In this document: positions 18,465 to 26,546 of the stretch, in pieces
Layout: every line of letters starts with the position of its first letter
Numbering within the stretch: the stretch's first letter is position 1
Assembly: GCF_030687145.1 (NCBI RefSeq)
Contig: NZ_CP117460.1
Span: 2,294,001 to 2,358,000, forward strand
Direction: 5' to 3'
DNA from: Pseudomonas sp. FP1742
GTDB lineage: Bacteria > Pseudomonadota > Gammaproteobacteria > Pseudomonadales > Pseudomonadaceae
Length of the DNA: 64,000 bases
Notes under the pieces: generated by a model
What the model was told of the DNA's origin: nothing
Database searches by the model: none
The model's input: only the letters and a program-made list of their open reading frames with translations
Position numbers and translations under genes: made by a program

Positions 18465-18715
18465 TCAGTGAGCTCGGTTGGAGTTTGTATGGGTTTGATC
18501 AGTGGGGATTAATCGCCACCATAATGGCATCACAATAATTCACTAACTAGAACATTTATCATTTTTTCGCTCGTAGCCCAGAGCAAGACATCACGGACTC
18601 TGGACGTGGGGGGAGGAAACACACCCAGTCTATTTCTGCGGGATCGCTGAAGGTCTGACAGGTGCGCCTGTGCTCAAATCCGTTGAGCGGGTGGGGCGTA
18701 ATCGGATGCCGCGAT

Positions 18716-18731
18716 TGACATCAAAATGTCA
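18716..18731. promoter_or_regulatory. Inverted repeat TGACAT-N4-ATGTCA upstream of the LacI-type regulator
   Basis: Perfect 6-base arms separated by CAAA, about 75 bases before the regulator start. A candidate protein-binding site; the protein is not known. It is not a Pho box, because the arms are inverted rather than directly repeated. Confidence 0.4.
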
Positions 18732-18771
18732 TCTTTTAATCGCATGAACGCCATGTTCACTGAGTAATGTT

Positions 18772-18799
18772 CTCGCGAATGAGATCGATCTCAAGCGAG
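18772..18799. promoter_or_regulatory. Long palindrome at the LacI-type regulator start
   Basis: A perfect 12-base palindrome GAGATCGATCTC (18781-18792) is flanked by CTCGC (18772-18776) and GCGAG (18795-18799), which extend the symmetry with slight asymmetry. It ends 6 bases before the ATG. It may be the autoregulatory operator of the LacI-type protein or an RNA hairpin masking the ribosome site. Confidence 0.5.
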
Positions 18800-18804
18800 C
18801 GACA

Positions 18805-19824
18805 ATGACTGATTTGAAAGAAGTTGCACGACTGGCAGGTGTATCGCGGGCGACTGCCGCGCGGACCTTCGCCTCCCCTGAAGTGGTGCGTCCGGCGACC
18901 CGCGAGCAAGTGTTCGCCGCTGCCCGCGAACTGGGTTTTCGGCCCAATCGCCTCGGCCGTCAACTGCGTTTGCAAACCACCAACCTGATCGGGGTGGTGG
19001 TCCCCAATCTCCTCAATCCGGTGTTCGCCGAGCAATTCCAGGCAATGGAGCGGGCCGCGCGTTTGCGTGGCTACAATTTGTTGCTGGCGACCACCGATTA
19101 CAACAGCGAGCGTGAAAGCGCGGTGGTCGAGGAGTTGTTGCGCCAGCGGGTTGACGGGCTGGTGCTGACCGTTACCGATGCCGAAAGCAACCGCGTGCTG
19201 CAAAGCCTCGCCAGCGAGGACACGCCGTTTGTGCTGGCTTATCACCAACCGAGCAATCCCGATTACAGCGCGGTGTCGGTCGACAACCGCGCCGGGATGG
19301 CACTGGCCACGCGCTATTTGCTGGACGCTGGGCATCGGCGCATTGGCATGGTCGCCGGCCCGGCCTTGCAGTCTGACCGTGCCCGTCTGCGTTACGCCGG
19401 TTATGGCGACGCGATGCGTGAGCACGGCCTCGACAGCTTGCCGGTGATCGAAATGCCCGCCCATACCCAAGCCGATTTCGCCGCCCTTGAACCTTTTTTG
19501 TCCGGACCACAGGCGCCCAGCGCGTTGGTTTGTTCCAACGATTTGCTGGCGATCAGCCTGATCGCCGAACTGCGCCGACACGGCTGGAATGTGCCTGGGC
19601 AGCTGTCAGTGATCGGTTTCGACGGTATCGCCCTGGGCACGCAAATGCACCCCACGCTGTGCAGCGTGGTGCAGCCAATTGCAACGCTGGCCAGCACGGT
19701 CATTGACCAATTGCTGGCACAAATTGCTGGCGCTGCCCCGGTTTCCCATTGCCTGCCTTGCCATGTCCGGCCAGGCGAAAGTACTCAACCCTACGAGGAG
19801 AAACTCGATGACCCGCTTCACTAA
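18805..19824 (+). CDS. LacI-family transcriptional regulator
   Basis: 339 aa. The N-terminal HTH reads MTDLKEVARLAGVSRATAAR with the hinge helix TREQVFAAARELGFRPNRLGR, followed by a periplasmic-binding-protein-like effector domain (LIGVVVPNLLNPVFAEQFQA; PSALVCSNDLLAISLIAELR; LSVIGFDGIALG). Its 3' end overlaps the binding-protein gene by 17 bases, so regulator and transporter are one transcriptional unit and the regulator presumably senses the imported solute or a product. Palindromes just before its start are candidate operators. The ligand is unknown. Confidence 0.92.
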   Translation: MTDLKEVARLAGVSRATAARTFASPEVVRPATREQVFAAARELGFRPNRLGRQLRLQTTNLIGVVVPNLLNPVFAEQFQAMERAARLRGYNLLLATTDYNSERESAVVEELLRQRVDGLVLTVTDAESNRVLQSLASEDTPFVLAYHQPSNPDYSAVSVDNRAGMALATRYLLDAGHRRIGMVAGPALQSDRARLRYAGYGDAMREHGLDSLPVIEMPAHTQADFAALEPFLSGPQAPSALVCSNDLLAISLIAELRRHGWNVPGQLSVIGFDGIALGTQMHPTLCSVVQPIATLASTVIDQLLAQIAGAAPVSHCLPCHVRPGESTQPYEEKLDDPLH

Positions 19825-20812
19825 AACCCTGGCTGCGTTATGGCTGTGCGGTGTGGCCAGCCTGGCCCAGGCCGCTGAAACGGCGATTTGCTACAACTGT
19901 CCACCGGAATGGGCAGATTGGGGCACTCAACTCAAGGCCATTGCCGACACCACAGGTGTGCAGGTACCGCTGGACAATAAAAACTCTGGCCAGGCTCTGG
20001 CGCAGTTGGTTGCCGAGCACGCCGCGCCGGTGGCGGACGTGGTGTATTACGGCGTGACATTCGGTTTACAGGCACAAAAAGCCGGAGTCGTCGGGACTTA
20101 TAAACCCAAAGGCTGGGAGCAGATTCCGACGGGGTTGAAAGACCCGCAGGGGCACTGGTTTGCAATTCATTCCGGCACGTTGGGAATCATGGTCAACGTC
20201 GATGCGCTGGGTGGCTTGCCGGTGCCGCAGAGCTGGGCTGATCTGCTCAAGCCTGAGTACAAAGGCATGGTCGGCTACCTCGATCCATCCAGTGCATTCG
20301 TCGGTTACGTGTCCGCGGTCGCCATTAATCAGGCGATGGGCGGGACCCTGGATAACTTCGCGCCGGCCATTGATTACTTCCAGAAACTGGCGAAAAACGC
20401 GCCCATCGTGCCGAAACAAACCGCGTATGCGCGGGTGCTTTCCGGTGAGCTGCCGATTCTGGTCGACTACGACTTCAACGCTTACCGTGCGCGCTACAAA
20501 GACAAGGCGAACGTCGCTTTCGTGATCCCCAGGGAAGGCAGCATCAGCGTGCCTTACGTGATGAGCGTGGTCGACAATGCACCGCATCGCGCCAACGCCG
20601 AAAAGGTCCTGGATTTTGTGCTGTCCGACCAGGGGCAGGCGTTGTGGGCCAAGGCATATCTGCGTCCGGTTCGTGAGATGAAGATGCCGGCCGACGTCGC
20701 CGCGCAGTTCCTTCCGGACAGTGACTATGCCCGCGCCGGCGTGGTCGATTACGAAAAAATGGCGGCGGTGCAGGAAGCCTTTGCTGCGCGCTATCTGAGT
20801 GAGGTCAAGTAA
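19808..20812 (+). CDS. ABC importer periplasmic solute-binding protein (PotD/AfuA class)
   Basis: 334 aa. Signal peptide MTRFTKTLAALWLCGVASLA ending QAAE, then a bilobed binding protein of the iron/spermidine/2-aminoethylphosphonate type (GVQVPLDNKNSGQALAQLV, IHSGTLGIMVNVDALGG, LLKPEYKGMVGYLDPSSAFV, ILVDYDFNAYRARY). AGGAGA sits 8 bases before the chosen ATG, which lies inside the regulator's 3' end. The mature protein begins with a CYNC pair of cysteines. Family members bind iron, polyamines, phosphonates or phosphate esters; the downstream phosphodiesterase favours an organophosphate here. This is inference. Confidence 0.88.
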   Translation: MTRFTKTLAALWLCGVASLAQAAETAICYNCPPEWADWGTQLKAIADTTGVQVPLDNKNSGQALAQLVAEHAAPVADVVYYGVTFGLQAQKAGVVGTYKPKGWEQIPTGLKDPQGHWFAIHSGTLGIMVNVDALGGLPVPQSWADLLKPEYKGMVGYLDPSSAFVGYVSAVAINQAMGGTLDNFAPAIDYFQKLAKNAPIVPKQTAYARVLSGELPILVDYDFNAYRARYKDKANVAFVIPREGSISVPYVMSVVDNAPHRANAEKVLDFVLSDQGQALWAKAYLRPVREMKMPADVAAQFLPDSDYARAGVVDYEKMAAVQEAFAARYLSEVK

Positions 20813-21682
20813 GTGACGACTGTGCCGCTCAACGTGCAGGACGTCTCGTCCCGCCACGATGTTTTGCAGCGCTTGCGACCAACGGCTGCCTGGGCGCTGG
20901 CCCCGGCGGCAGCGGTTCTGCTCGCGTTCTGGCTGTTGCCGCTGGCGCATTTGATTGTGCTGGGTGGGCAGGGGCGCGAGGGCAGCGACAGTGGCTATTG
21001 GCAAGTGCTCAGTAGTGCGCAATACCTTGGCAGCCTGGTGCAGACCTGTCTCCTTGCGGCGTTGGTGACACTGGCGGCGTTGTTGGTCGGTGGCATCAGC
21101 GGGGTGTTTCTCGCTCGCCAGCAGTTCTTCGGTCGCTCGGCGTTAGTTGCGCTGCTGACGTTTCCGCTGGCGTTTCCCGGGGTGGTGGTCGGCTTTCTGG
21201 TGATTCTGCTGGCTGGTCGACAAGGCCTGTTCGCCTCGCTCGGTCTGGGGATGGCGGGTGAGCGCTGGATTTTCGCTTACTCGCTGACGGGGCTGTTCAT
21301 CGGTTATCTGTACTTCTCGATTCCGCGGGTGATTCTCACGGTGATGGCCGCGTGTGAAAGCCTGGATCGCAGCCTGGAAGAAGCCGCGCACTCACTCGGC
21401 GCCGGACATTGGCGGGTGGTGTGCGACGTGATCGTGCCGGGGTTGGCCCCCGCGCTGGTATCCTGCGGCGCCATTTGTTTCGCGACGTCGATGGGCGCTT
21501 TCGGCACTGCGTTCACCTTGGGCACGCGGCTGAACGTGACCCCCGTGGCCATCTATAACGTGTTCACCAACTACGCCAATTTCACCGTGGCCGCTGCGCT
21601 GTCGGTCATCCTCGGAGCAGTCACCTGGGCGGTGCTGTTGCTGGCACGGCGCGTGGCCAAACAGTCGGGGACGGTTTTGTGA
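20813..21682 (+). CDS. ABC importer permease 1
   Basis: 289 aa inner-membrane permease with about six hydrophobic segments and the EAA loop (SLDRSLEEAAHSLGAGHWRV near residue 182) that contacts the ATPase. The start is a GTG directly abutting the binding-protein stop. It pairs with the next gene, whose GTG start overlaps its stop by 4 bases, so the permeases should be made in equal amounts. The family resembles PotB/ThiP-type permeases. Confidence 0.88.
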   Translation: MTTVPLNVQDVSSRHDVLQRLRPTAAWALAPAAAVLLAFWLLPLAHLIVLGGQGREGSDSGYWQVLSSAQYLGSLVQTCLLAALVTLAALLVGGISGVFLARQQFFGRSALVALLTFPLAFPGVVVGFLVILLAGRQGLFASLGLGMAGERWIFAYSLTGLFIGYLYFSIPRVILTVMAACESLDRSLEEAAHSLGAGHWRVVCDVIVPGLAPALVSCGAICFATSMGAFGTAFTLGTRLNVTPVAIYNVFTNYANFTVAAALSVILGAVTWAVLLLARRVAKQSGTVL

Positions 21683-22473
21683 AACGAACAACGCTGTTTA
21701 TCGCACAGCTGGTTTTTACCCTGCTGGTCTGTGCCTTCATGTTGGTGCCGGTGCTGATGTCATTGCTGGCGGGGCTGACGCGCAATTACTTCGTCGGGGT
21801 GTCCAGTGGCCTGACGTTCGACTGGTTGATTCAGGTCTGGCAAAGCTACTCGCCGACGGTCTGGTTATCACTGCGGTTGGCGGTTGCCTGTGCCGTGTGT
21901 GTTTGCGTGATCGGCGTGCCGGCGGCTTATGCCCTGGTGCGGATGAACAACCGCTTCAGCCGTGCATTTGAAGAGCTGATGGTGTTGCCCGTGGCCATGC
22001 CGGGCTTGGCCAGTGCCTTGGCGTTGCTGCTGACCTACGGGCAATTCGGCGAGTTTCGCAGCAGTTGGCTGTTTATCCTGGTGGGTCATGTGCTGTTTAC
22101 CTTGCCATTTCTGGTGCGCCCAGTAATGGCGGTGATGCAGCGCCAGCAATTGCCGACGCTCGAAGAGGCGGCGGCGAGCCTCGGTGCCGGGCCGATCAAG
22201 CGTTTCTTCAGTGTGGTGGTGCCCAATTGTCGGGCCGGGATACTGGCCGGAGTGTTGATGGTCGTCACCCTGTCGCTGGGTGAGTTCAACCTGACCTGGA
22301 TGCTCCACACACCGATGACCAAGACCTTGCCGGTGGGCCTGGCCGACAGCTATGCCTCGGCGCGGCTGGAAGTGGCCAGCGCCTACACCCTCATATTTCT
22401 GTTGATGATCGTGCCGCTGCTGATTGCGTTGCAAGCCATCAGCGCCCGTCTTTCTCGTGGAGAGCGTCGATGA
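21679..22473 (+). CDS. ABC importer permease 2
   Basis: 264 aa second permease of the same importer. The EAA motif is seen in QLPTLEEAAASLGAGPIKRF near residue 155, with about six membrane segments. GTG start overlapping the preceding stop; its own stop overlaps the ATPase start by 4 bases. PotC-like. Together with the previous gene it forms the heterodimeric membrane channel. Confidence 0.88.
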   Translation: MKRTTLFIAQLVFTLLVCAFMLVPVLMSLLAGLTRNYFVGVSSGLTFDWLIQVWQSYSPTVWLSLRLAVACAVCVCVIGVPAAYALVRMNNRFSRAFEELMVLPVAMPGLASALALLLTYGQFGEFRSSWLFILVGHVLFTLPFLVRPVMAVMQRQQLPTLEEAAASLGAGPIKRFFSVVVPNCRAGILAGVLMVVTLSLGEFNLTWMLHTPMTKTLPVGLADSYASARLEVASAYTLIFLLMIVPLLIALQAISARLSRGERR

Positions 22474-23501
22474 CTGGAACCACTATTCGCCTGCAGGGTT
22501 GCCGCAAGGCGTTCTCTGACGGCACCGTTGCTGTAGATGATTTGAACCTGACTATCGAGGCCGGGGAAACCTTGGCGATCCTTGGCCCGTCCGGTTGCGG
22601 TAAAACCACCACGTTGCGCATGATCGCCGGCCTTGAACGCCCGGATGTCGGGCAGATTTTCTTTGCCGACAGTGACGTCACACGCCTGCCGATCGAGCGC
22701 CGCGACGTGGGCATGGTGTTTCAGAATTACGCGTTGTTTCCGAACCTGGACGTGGCCGGCAATATTGTTTACGGCCTGAAGATAAGAGGCCTGTCGCCCG
22801 CCGAACGCAACAAGCGTTGCGCCGAGTTACTGGAATTGGTCGGCCTGCAGGATCACGGCAAACGCCGCATTCACGAGTTGTCCGGCGGCCAGCGTCAGCG
22901 GGTGGCACTCGCCCGTGCGTTGGCCCCCCGGCCTCGGGTGTTGCTGCTTGATGAGCCGTTGGCAGCGCTGGATGCGCAGTTGCGCGAACGGCTGCGCAGC
23001 GAGCTGGATCAACTGCTGCGCAGCTTGCGCATTACCTCGGTGTTTGTGACGCACGACCAGGGCGAGGCCATGGCGCTGGGGGACCGGATCCTGGTCATGG
23101 AGCGCGGACGCATCGCACAACTTGCCACGCCACGAGACATCTATCAGCAACCCGCCAACGCGTTTGTCGCCAGTTTCGTCGGCAACCTCAATGCGTTCCC
23201 GGTGATCGAACCGACCGCCCATGGCTTGAAGGTCAGCGGTGGCGAGTTGCCCTGGAAGGGGATCCCTGTGCCGACGACGGTGTACTGCCGTCCTGAGCAT
23301 TTGCGGGTGATGGACGGTGCCGGGCATGTGCGCGGTCGTCTGGTCGGGCAGTTTTTCCAGGGGGCGCAAAGTCGCCTGTTGGTGGACGTCGGGGTCGGGC
23401 AGCCATTGCTGGTCGACAGCGCTGACGGCGTCATTCATGCCACTGGCGCGCTGATTGCCCTGGCCATCGAGCCACACGTGTTGTTCACCCTGCATTCGTG
23501 A
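22470..23501 (+). CDS. ABC importer ATP-binding protein
   Basis: 343 aa. Walker A GPSGCGKTTT (about residue 36), Q-loop VFQNYALFPNL, signature LSGGQRQRVALARAL, Walker B LLLDEPLAALD, H-loop VFVTHDQGEAMAL, then a C-terminal TOBE-like regulatory domain (PTTVYCRPEHLRVMDG). PotA/UgpC/FbpC class. It energises the two upstream permeases, with an ATGA overlap. The C-terminal domain often carries regulatory input in this class; none can be read here. Confidence 0.92.
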   Translation: MTGTTIRLQGCRKAFSDGTVAVDDLNLTIEAGETLAILGPSGCGKTTTLRMIAGLERPDVGQIFFADSDVTRLPIERRDVGMVFQNYALFPNLDVAGNIVYGLKIRGLSPAERNKRCAELLELVGLQDHGKRRIHELSGGQRQRVALARALAPRPRVLLLDEPLAALDAQLRERLRSELDQLLRSLRITSVFVTHDQGEAMALGDRILVMERGRIAQLATPRDIYQQPANAFVASFVGNLNAFPVIEPTAHGLKVSGGELPWKGIPVPTTVYCRPEHLRVMDGAGHVRGRLVGQFFQGAQSRLLVDVGVGQPLLVDSADGVIHATGALIALAIEPHVLFTLHS

Positions 23502-23526
23502 TGTTTTTTGTTTAAGAGCACTTATT

Positions 23527-24360
23527 TTGAACAATCCGTTTCTTATTGCGCAGATCAGCGATTTGCACCTTAAAGCCGATCAAAAGCTGACCTATGGCGT
23601 GGTCGATTGTCTGGGCGCGTTGCGGCGCGCGGTGGATCATTTGAATGCCAGCCAACCGCGCCCTGACATCGTGGTCATCAGCGGCGACCTGGTGGATTTC
23701 GGCCGTGCCGATGAATACGCGGTGCTCAAGCGCGAACTGGCGCGATTGCACATGCCTGTCTATCTGGTTCCCGGCAATCACGATCATCGCGAGCAGCTAC
23801 TGGCGGGATTTACCCATCACACTTATTTGCCGACTAACGCCAACGCGCCGCTCGACTGGGTGGTCGAGGAGCATCCGGTACGCCTGATCGGCTTGGACTC
23901 GACCCGGCCGGGCGCCCATGGCGGTCAATTGCTGGACAGCCAGTTGCGCTGGCTCGATGAGCAATTGTCCCGTCGCCCCCATGTACCGACGCTGTTGATT
24001 CTTCATCATCCGCCCTTTATCACGGGCATCGGCCACATGGACCACGAGCCGTTTATCAATACCGCTGCTTTGGAAGCGCTCGTCGCTCGCCATCCGCAGG
24101 TAGAGCGCTTGCTTTGTGGGCATCTGCATCGGCCCATGCAGCGTCGCTTCGGCGGCTCGTTGAGTTGTGTGTGCCCCGGCACTTCCCACCAGATCGTGCT
24201 GGATCTGGAGGCATCCGCGCCCGCACATTTCAATCTGGAGCCGGCGGGGTACCTGGTACATCGCTGGCATCCGCAACAAGGTCTGGTGACCCACAACGCC
24301 GTGTTCGGTGAATACGCCGGGCCTTATCCGTTTTATGACGATCATGGATTGATCGACTGA
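23527..24360 (+). CDS. GpdQ-family metallo-phosphodiesterase
   Basis: 277 aa binuclear metallophosphoesterase of the class III cyclic-nucleotide/glycerophosphodiesterase family. Metal ligands are visible in order: ISDLHL (Asp, His), SGDLVD (Asp), VPGNHDHR (Asn, His), LHHPP (His) and CGHLHRP (two His). The C-terminal AVFGEYAGPYPFYDDHG resembles GpdQ. I take the TTG at 23527 as start because LNNPFLIAQISDLH aligns with the family N-terminus; the longer frame runs back into the ATPase 3' end. It probably hydrolyses phosphodiesters such as glycerophosphodiesters. No signal peptide, so it acts on imported substrate. The gene is the last of the transporter operon. Confidence 0.85.
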   Translation: MNNPFLIAQISDLHLKADQKLTYGVVDCLGALRRAVDHLNASQPRPDIVVISGDLVDFGRADEYAVLKRELARLHMPVYLVPGNHDHREQLLAGFTHHTYLPTNANAPLDWVVEEHPVRLIGLDSTRPGAHGGQLLDSQLRWLDEQLSRRPHVPTLLILHHPPFITGIGHMDHEPFINTAALEALVARHPQVERLLCGHLHRPMQRRFGGSLSCVCPGTSHQIVLDLEASAPAHFNLEPAGYLVHRWHPQQGLVTHNAVFGEYAGPYPFYDDHGLID

Positions 24361-24551
24361 TAACGCCAGGACGATGACGATGCTGTGCTTATTTAGCTTG
24401 GGGAGGTTTTAACGACGGCCACTTAGTACGGTTACATGACGTTTATCTCAATGATGACTTAATGCGCGGGCTTATCCATTGGTGGGCCCGTTGCTTCCTG
24501 CTGTCTTTTTACTGCGCACAGAACATGGTTTCTGCGCTGGAGTTCGCCCTG

Positions 24552-25871
24552 ATGAAAGCCTCGTTTCAAGTATTAAGTTTTTTGACCGGCGGTTTGGGCA
24601 TGGCCCTGAGTCCCTTGGCGTCTGCTGATTTTATTAATGACAGCAAAGCCAACTTGAACTTGCGTAACTTCTATTTCAATAACGATAACCGCGACGGTGC
24701 CGCCGCGCCGTCGAAAACTGAAGAATGGGGCCAAGGCTTCATGCTCAACTATCAGTCGGGGTTCACCGACGGTACGGTGGGTTTCGGTCTGGATGCGATC
24801 GGTTTGCTTGGGATCAAGCTCGACAGCGGTGAAGGACGGCATGTCGGCAGTTCAATGATTCCCAGTGATGGCGATAAGGCCGCGGATCAATGGGCGCGTG
24901 CCGGCGCGACGGCAAAGATGCGGTTCTCCAAGACCGAGTTGCGCTACGGCACCTTGCAGCCAAAGTTGCCGATTCTGGTGGCGAACGATGGTCGACTGCT
25001 GCCGCAAACCTTTGAAGGCGGTCAGGTCACCAGCAACGAACTCGATAATCTGACCTTTACCGCCGGCCAACTTGAGCATGCCACTGGCCGCGGTTCCAGC
25101 GACAGTGCCGGCCTGGCGGTAGCGGGTGCCAACCAGGAAAGCAACAAGTTCACCTTCGCCGGCGCTGATTACAAACTGACTAAAGACCTGACTGCCCAGT
25201 ATTACTACGCCAACCTTGAAGACTATTACCAACAGCACTTCGCCGGTGTATTGCATGTACTGCCGTTGGGTGAGTACGGCTCGCTGAAAACCGACTTGCG
25301 ATATTTCAAGACCACTTCCGATGGCAAGAACAGCAGTGCCGCCGGGCGTGCCAGTGGTTACAAGTTAGGTGGTTATACCAAAGGCGGGACGGGTGAAATC
25401 GACAACGATACCTGGAGTGCGGCATTCATTTACTCGTTAGGCGGCCATGCCATTACAGCGGGTTATCAAAGCGTTTCCGATGACAGCAACTTTGCTCAAC
25501 TCAATCAAGGCGGGCTGGTCGACAAAGGCGAGGGCGGCGCAAGTCTTTATCTGTACACCGACCGCACCATTCAAACCTTCATCCAGGCCGGCGAACGGAC
25601 CGCATTCGCGCAATATGCCTACGACTTCGCGGCCGTGGGAGTTCCGGGTCTGAAGGCGTCGGTCATGTATCTCAAGGGCAACAACATCCAGACGACAAGC
25701 GGCCAGGACGCGAGCGAATGGGAGCGAGATATCTCCCTGGATTATGTGATTCAAAGTGGCGCGTTGAAGAACGTCGGTTTCGGCTGGCGCAACGCAATGT
25801 CACGCAGCGATATCGCCCGCAATCAGGATCAGAATCGCTTGATCGTGAGCTATTCCATTCCCCTGATGTAA
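24552..25871 (+). CDS. OprD-family outer-membrane porin
   Basis: 439 aa. Signal peptide MKASFQVLSFLTGGLGMALS ending ASA, then an 18-strand OprD-type barrel: FINDSKANLNLRNFYFNNDN at the mature start, TVGFGLDAIGLLGIKLDSG, and LRYGTLQPKLPILVANDGR, hallmarks of the family. GGAG lies 10 bases upstream of the chosen ATG; two further upstream in-frame ATGs give no better signal peptide. OprD porins take up specific small solutes. The position behind the importer and phosphodiesterase suggests that it serves the same substrate. It has a 191-base gap, so it may have its own promoter. Confidence 0.9.
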   Translation: MKASFQVLSFLTGGLGMALSPLASADFINDSKANLNLRNFYFNNDNRDGAAAPSKTEEWGQGFMLNYQSGFTDGTVGFGLDAIGLLGIKLDSGEGRHVGSSMIPSDGDKAADQWARAGATAKMRFSKTELRYGTLQPKLPILVANDGRLLPQTFEGGQVTSNELDNLTFTAGQLEHATGRGSSDSAGLAVAGANQESNKFTFAGADYKLTKDLTAQYYYANLEDYYQQHFAGVLHVLPLGEYGSLKTDLRYFKTTSDGKNSSAAGRASGYKLGGYTKGGTGEIDNDTWSAAFIYSLGGHAITAGYQSVSDDSNFAQLNQGGLVDKGEGGASLYLYTDRTIQTFIQAGERTAFAQYAYDFAAVGVPGLKASVMYLKGNNIQTTSGQDASEWERDISLDYVIQSGALKNVGFGWRNAMSRSDIARNQDQNRLIVSYSIPLM

Positions 25872-25893
25872 GCCCGCCTTCAAGCCCATCGGC

Positions 25894-25927
25894 GAACAGG
25901 TTCACGATCATGTGGGTGAACCTGTTC
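25894..25927. terminator. Stem-loop after the OprD-family porin gene
   Basis: A perfect 12-bp stem GAACAGGTTCAC / GTGAACCTGTTC with a 10-base loop lies 23 bases past the stop. No T-tract follows, so it is a candidate transcript-end or RNA-stabilising hairpin. Confidence 0.55.
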
Positions 25928-25996
25928 CTGCCGACGATTGACCACTCTATCCCCCCGCCGCCGATCAGCTAAATACAAAGCAACCTAACTATTACG

Positions 25997-26051
25997 TTGA
26001 CATTCGCTGCCTAGGCAGTAACATCTCGTCATACATTCTCTGCCTAGGCAG
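25997..26051 (+). promoter_or_regulatory. marR promoter with two operator palindromes
   Basis: TTGACA (25997-26002) and TAACAT (26019-26024) form a -35/-10 pair with 16-base spacing. The perfect palindrome CTGCCTAGGCAG fills the spacer (26007-26018) and recurs identically at 26040-26051, 33 bases (about three helical turns) downstream and just before the marR start. This is the typical layout for an autorepressed MarR-controlled efflux operon. Confidence 0.85.
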
Positions 26052-26066
26052 CTAATTGGTGGTCAG

Positions 26067-26546
26067 ATGAAACATTTCTCCTCATACGATTTCCATAATT
26101 GCCATCTCGGCCTCTTGCTCGGACGCGCCGCGCTGCTCAAGGACCGGATCATCGACACGCACATGGAACCCCACGGCATCACCGCCGCGCAGTTCAAAGT
26201 GTTGATCATCATGGCCCAGTTTGGCGTCGATACCCCGGCCGAGCTGTGCCGTCACCTGTCGCTGGACAGCGGTTCGATGACCCGCATGCTCGATCGTCTG
26301 GAACAGAAAGGTTTCCTTGCCCGCCAACGCTCCGAGGCAGACCGCCGCCAGGTGCAACTGGTGCTGACCGAACAAGGCCAGCAGTTGACCGACCAGCTGC
26401 CGCAGATCGGCGCCGATGCCATGAATGAACTGGCCGGTGCCATCACCCCGGAAGAATTGAAAACCCTGGAACACATCCTGAAGAAAATCCTGGTAGCGGC
26501 GGGTGACTCGATCACCTTGCTGCGGGTAGGTGGTCATGAACAGTAA
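26067..26546 (+). CDS. MarR-family transcriptional repressor
   Basis: 159 aa winged-helix regulator: ITAAQFKVLIIMAQFGVDTP, LCRHLSLDSGSMTRMLDRLE and the wing LARQRSEADRRQVQLVLTEQG. It heads the efflux operon; its stop overlaps the next start by 11 bases. Two identical CTGCCTAGGCAG palindromes in its promoter are the evident operators, so it probably represses itself and the pump and is released by a toxic ligand. The inducer is not known. P. aeruginosa has a similar marR/OMF/HlyD/DHA2 cluster (PA5157-PA5160). Confidence 0.92.
   Translation: MKHFSSYDFHNCHLGLLLGRAALLKDRIIDTHMEPHGITAAQFKVLIIMAQFGVDTPAELCRHLSLDSGSMTRMLDRLEQKGFLARQRSEADRRQVQLVLTEQGQQLTDQLPQIGADAMNELAGAITPEELKTLEHILKKILVAAGDSITLLRVGGHEQ

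Larger units (their letters stand above)
18465..18804. other. 340-base intergenic region between the divergent chemoreceptor and LacI-type regulator
   Basis: No coding sequence is supported here. It holds two symmetrical elements near the regulator start, listed separately (18716-18731 and 18772-18799). The rest is unremarkable, with no clear -35/-10 pair for the chemoreceptor. Confidence 0.6.

Noticed and set aside
18716..18731. A Pho box controlling the phosphodiester island
   Set aside because: PhoB sites are direct repeats of CTGTCAT-like units; here the two arms are inverted (TGACAT and ATGTCA).
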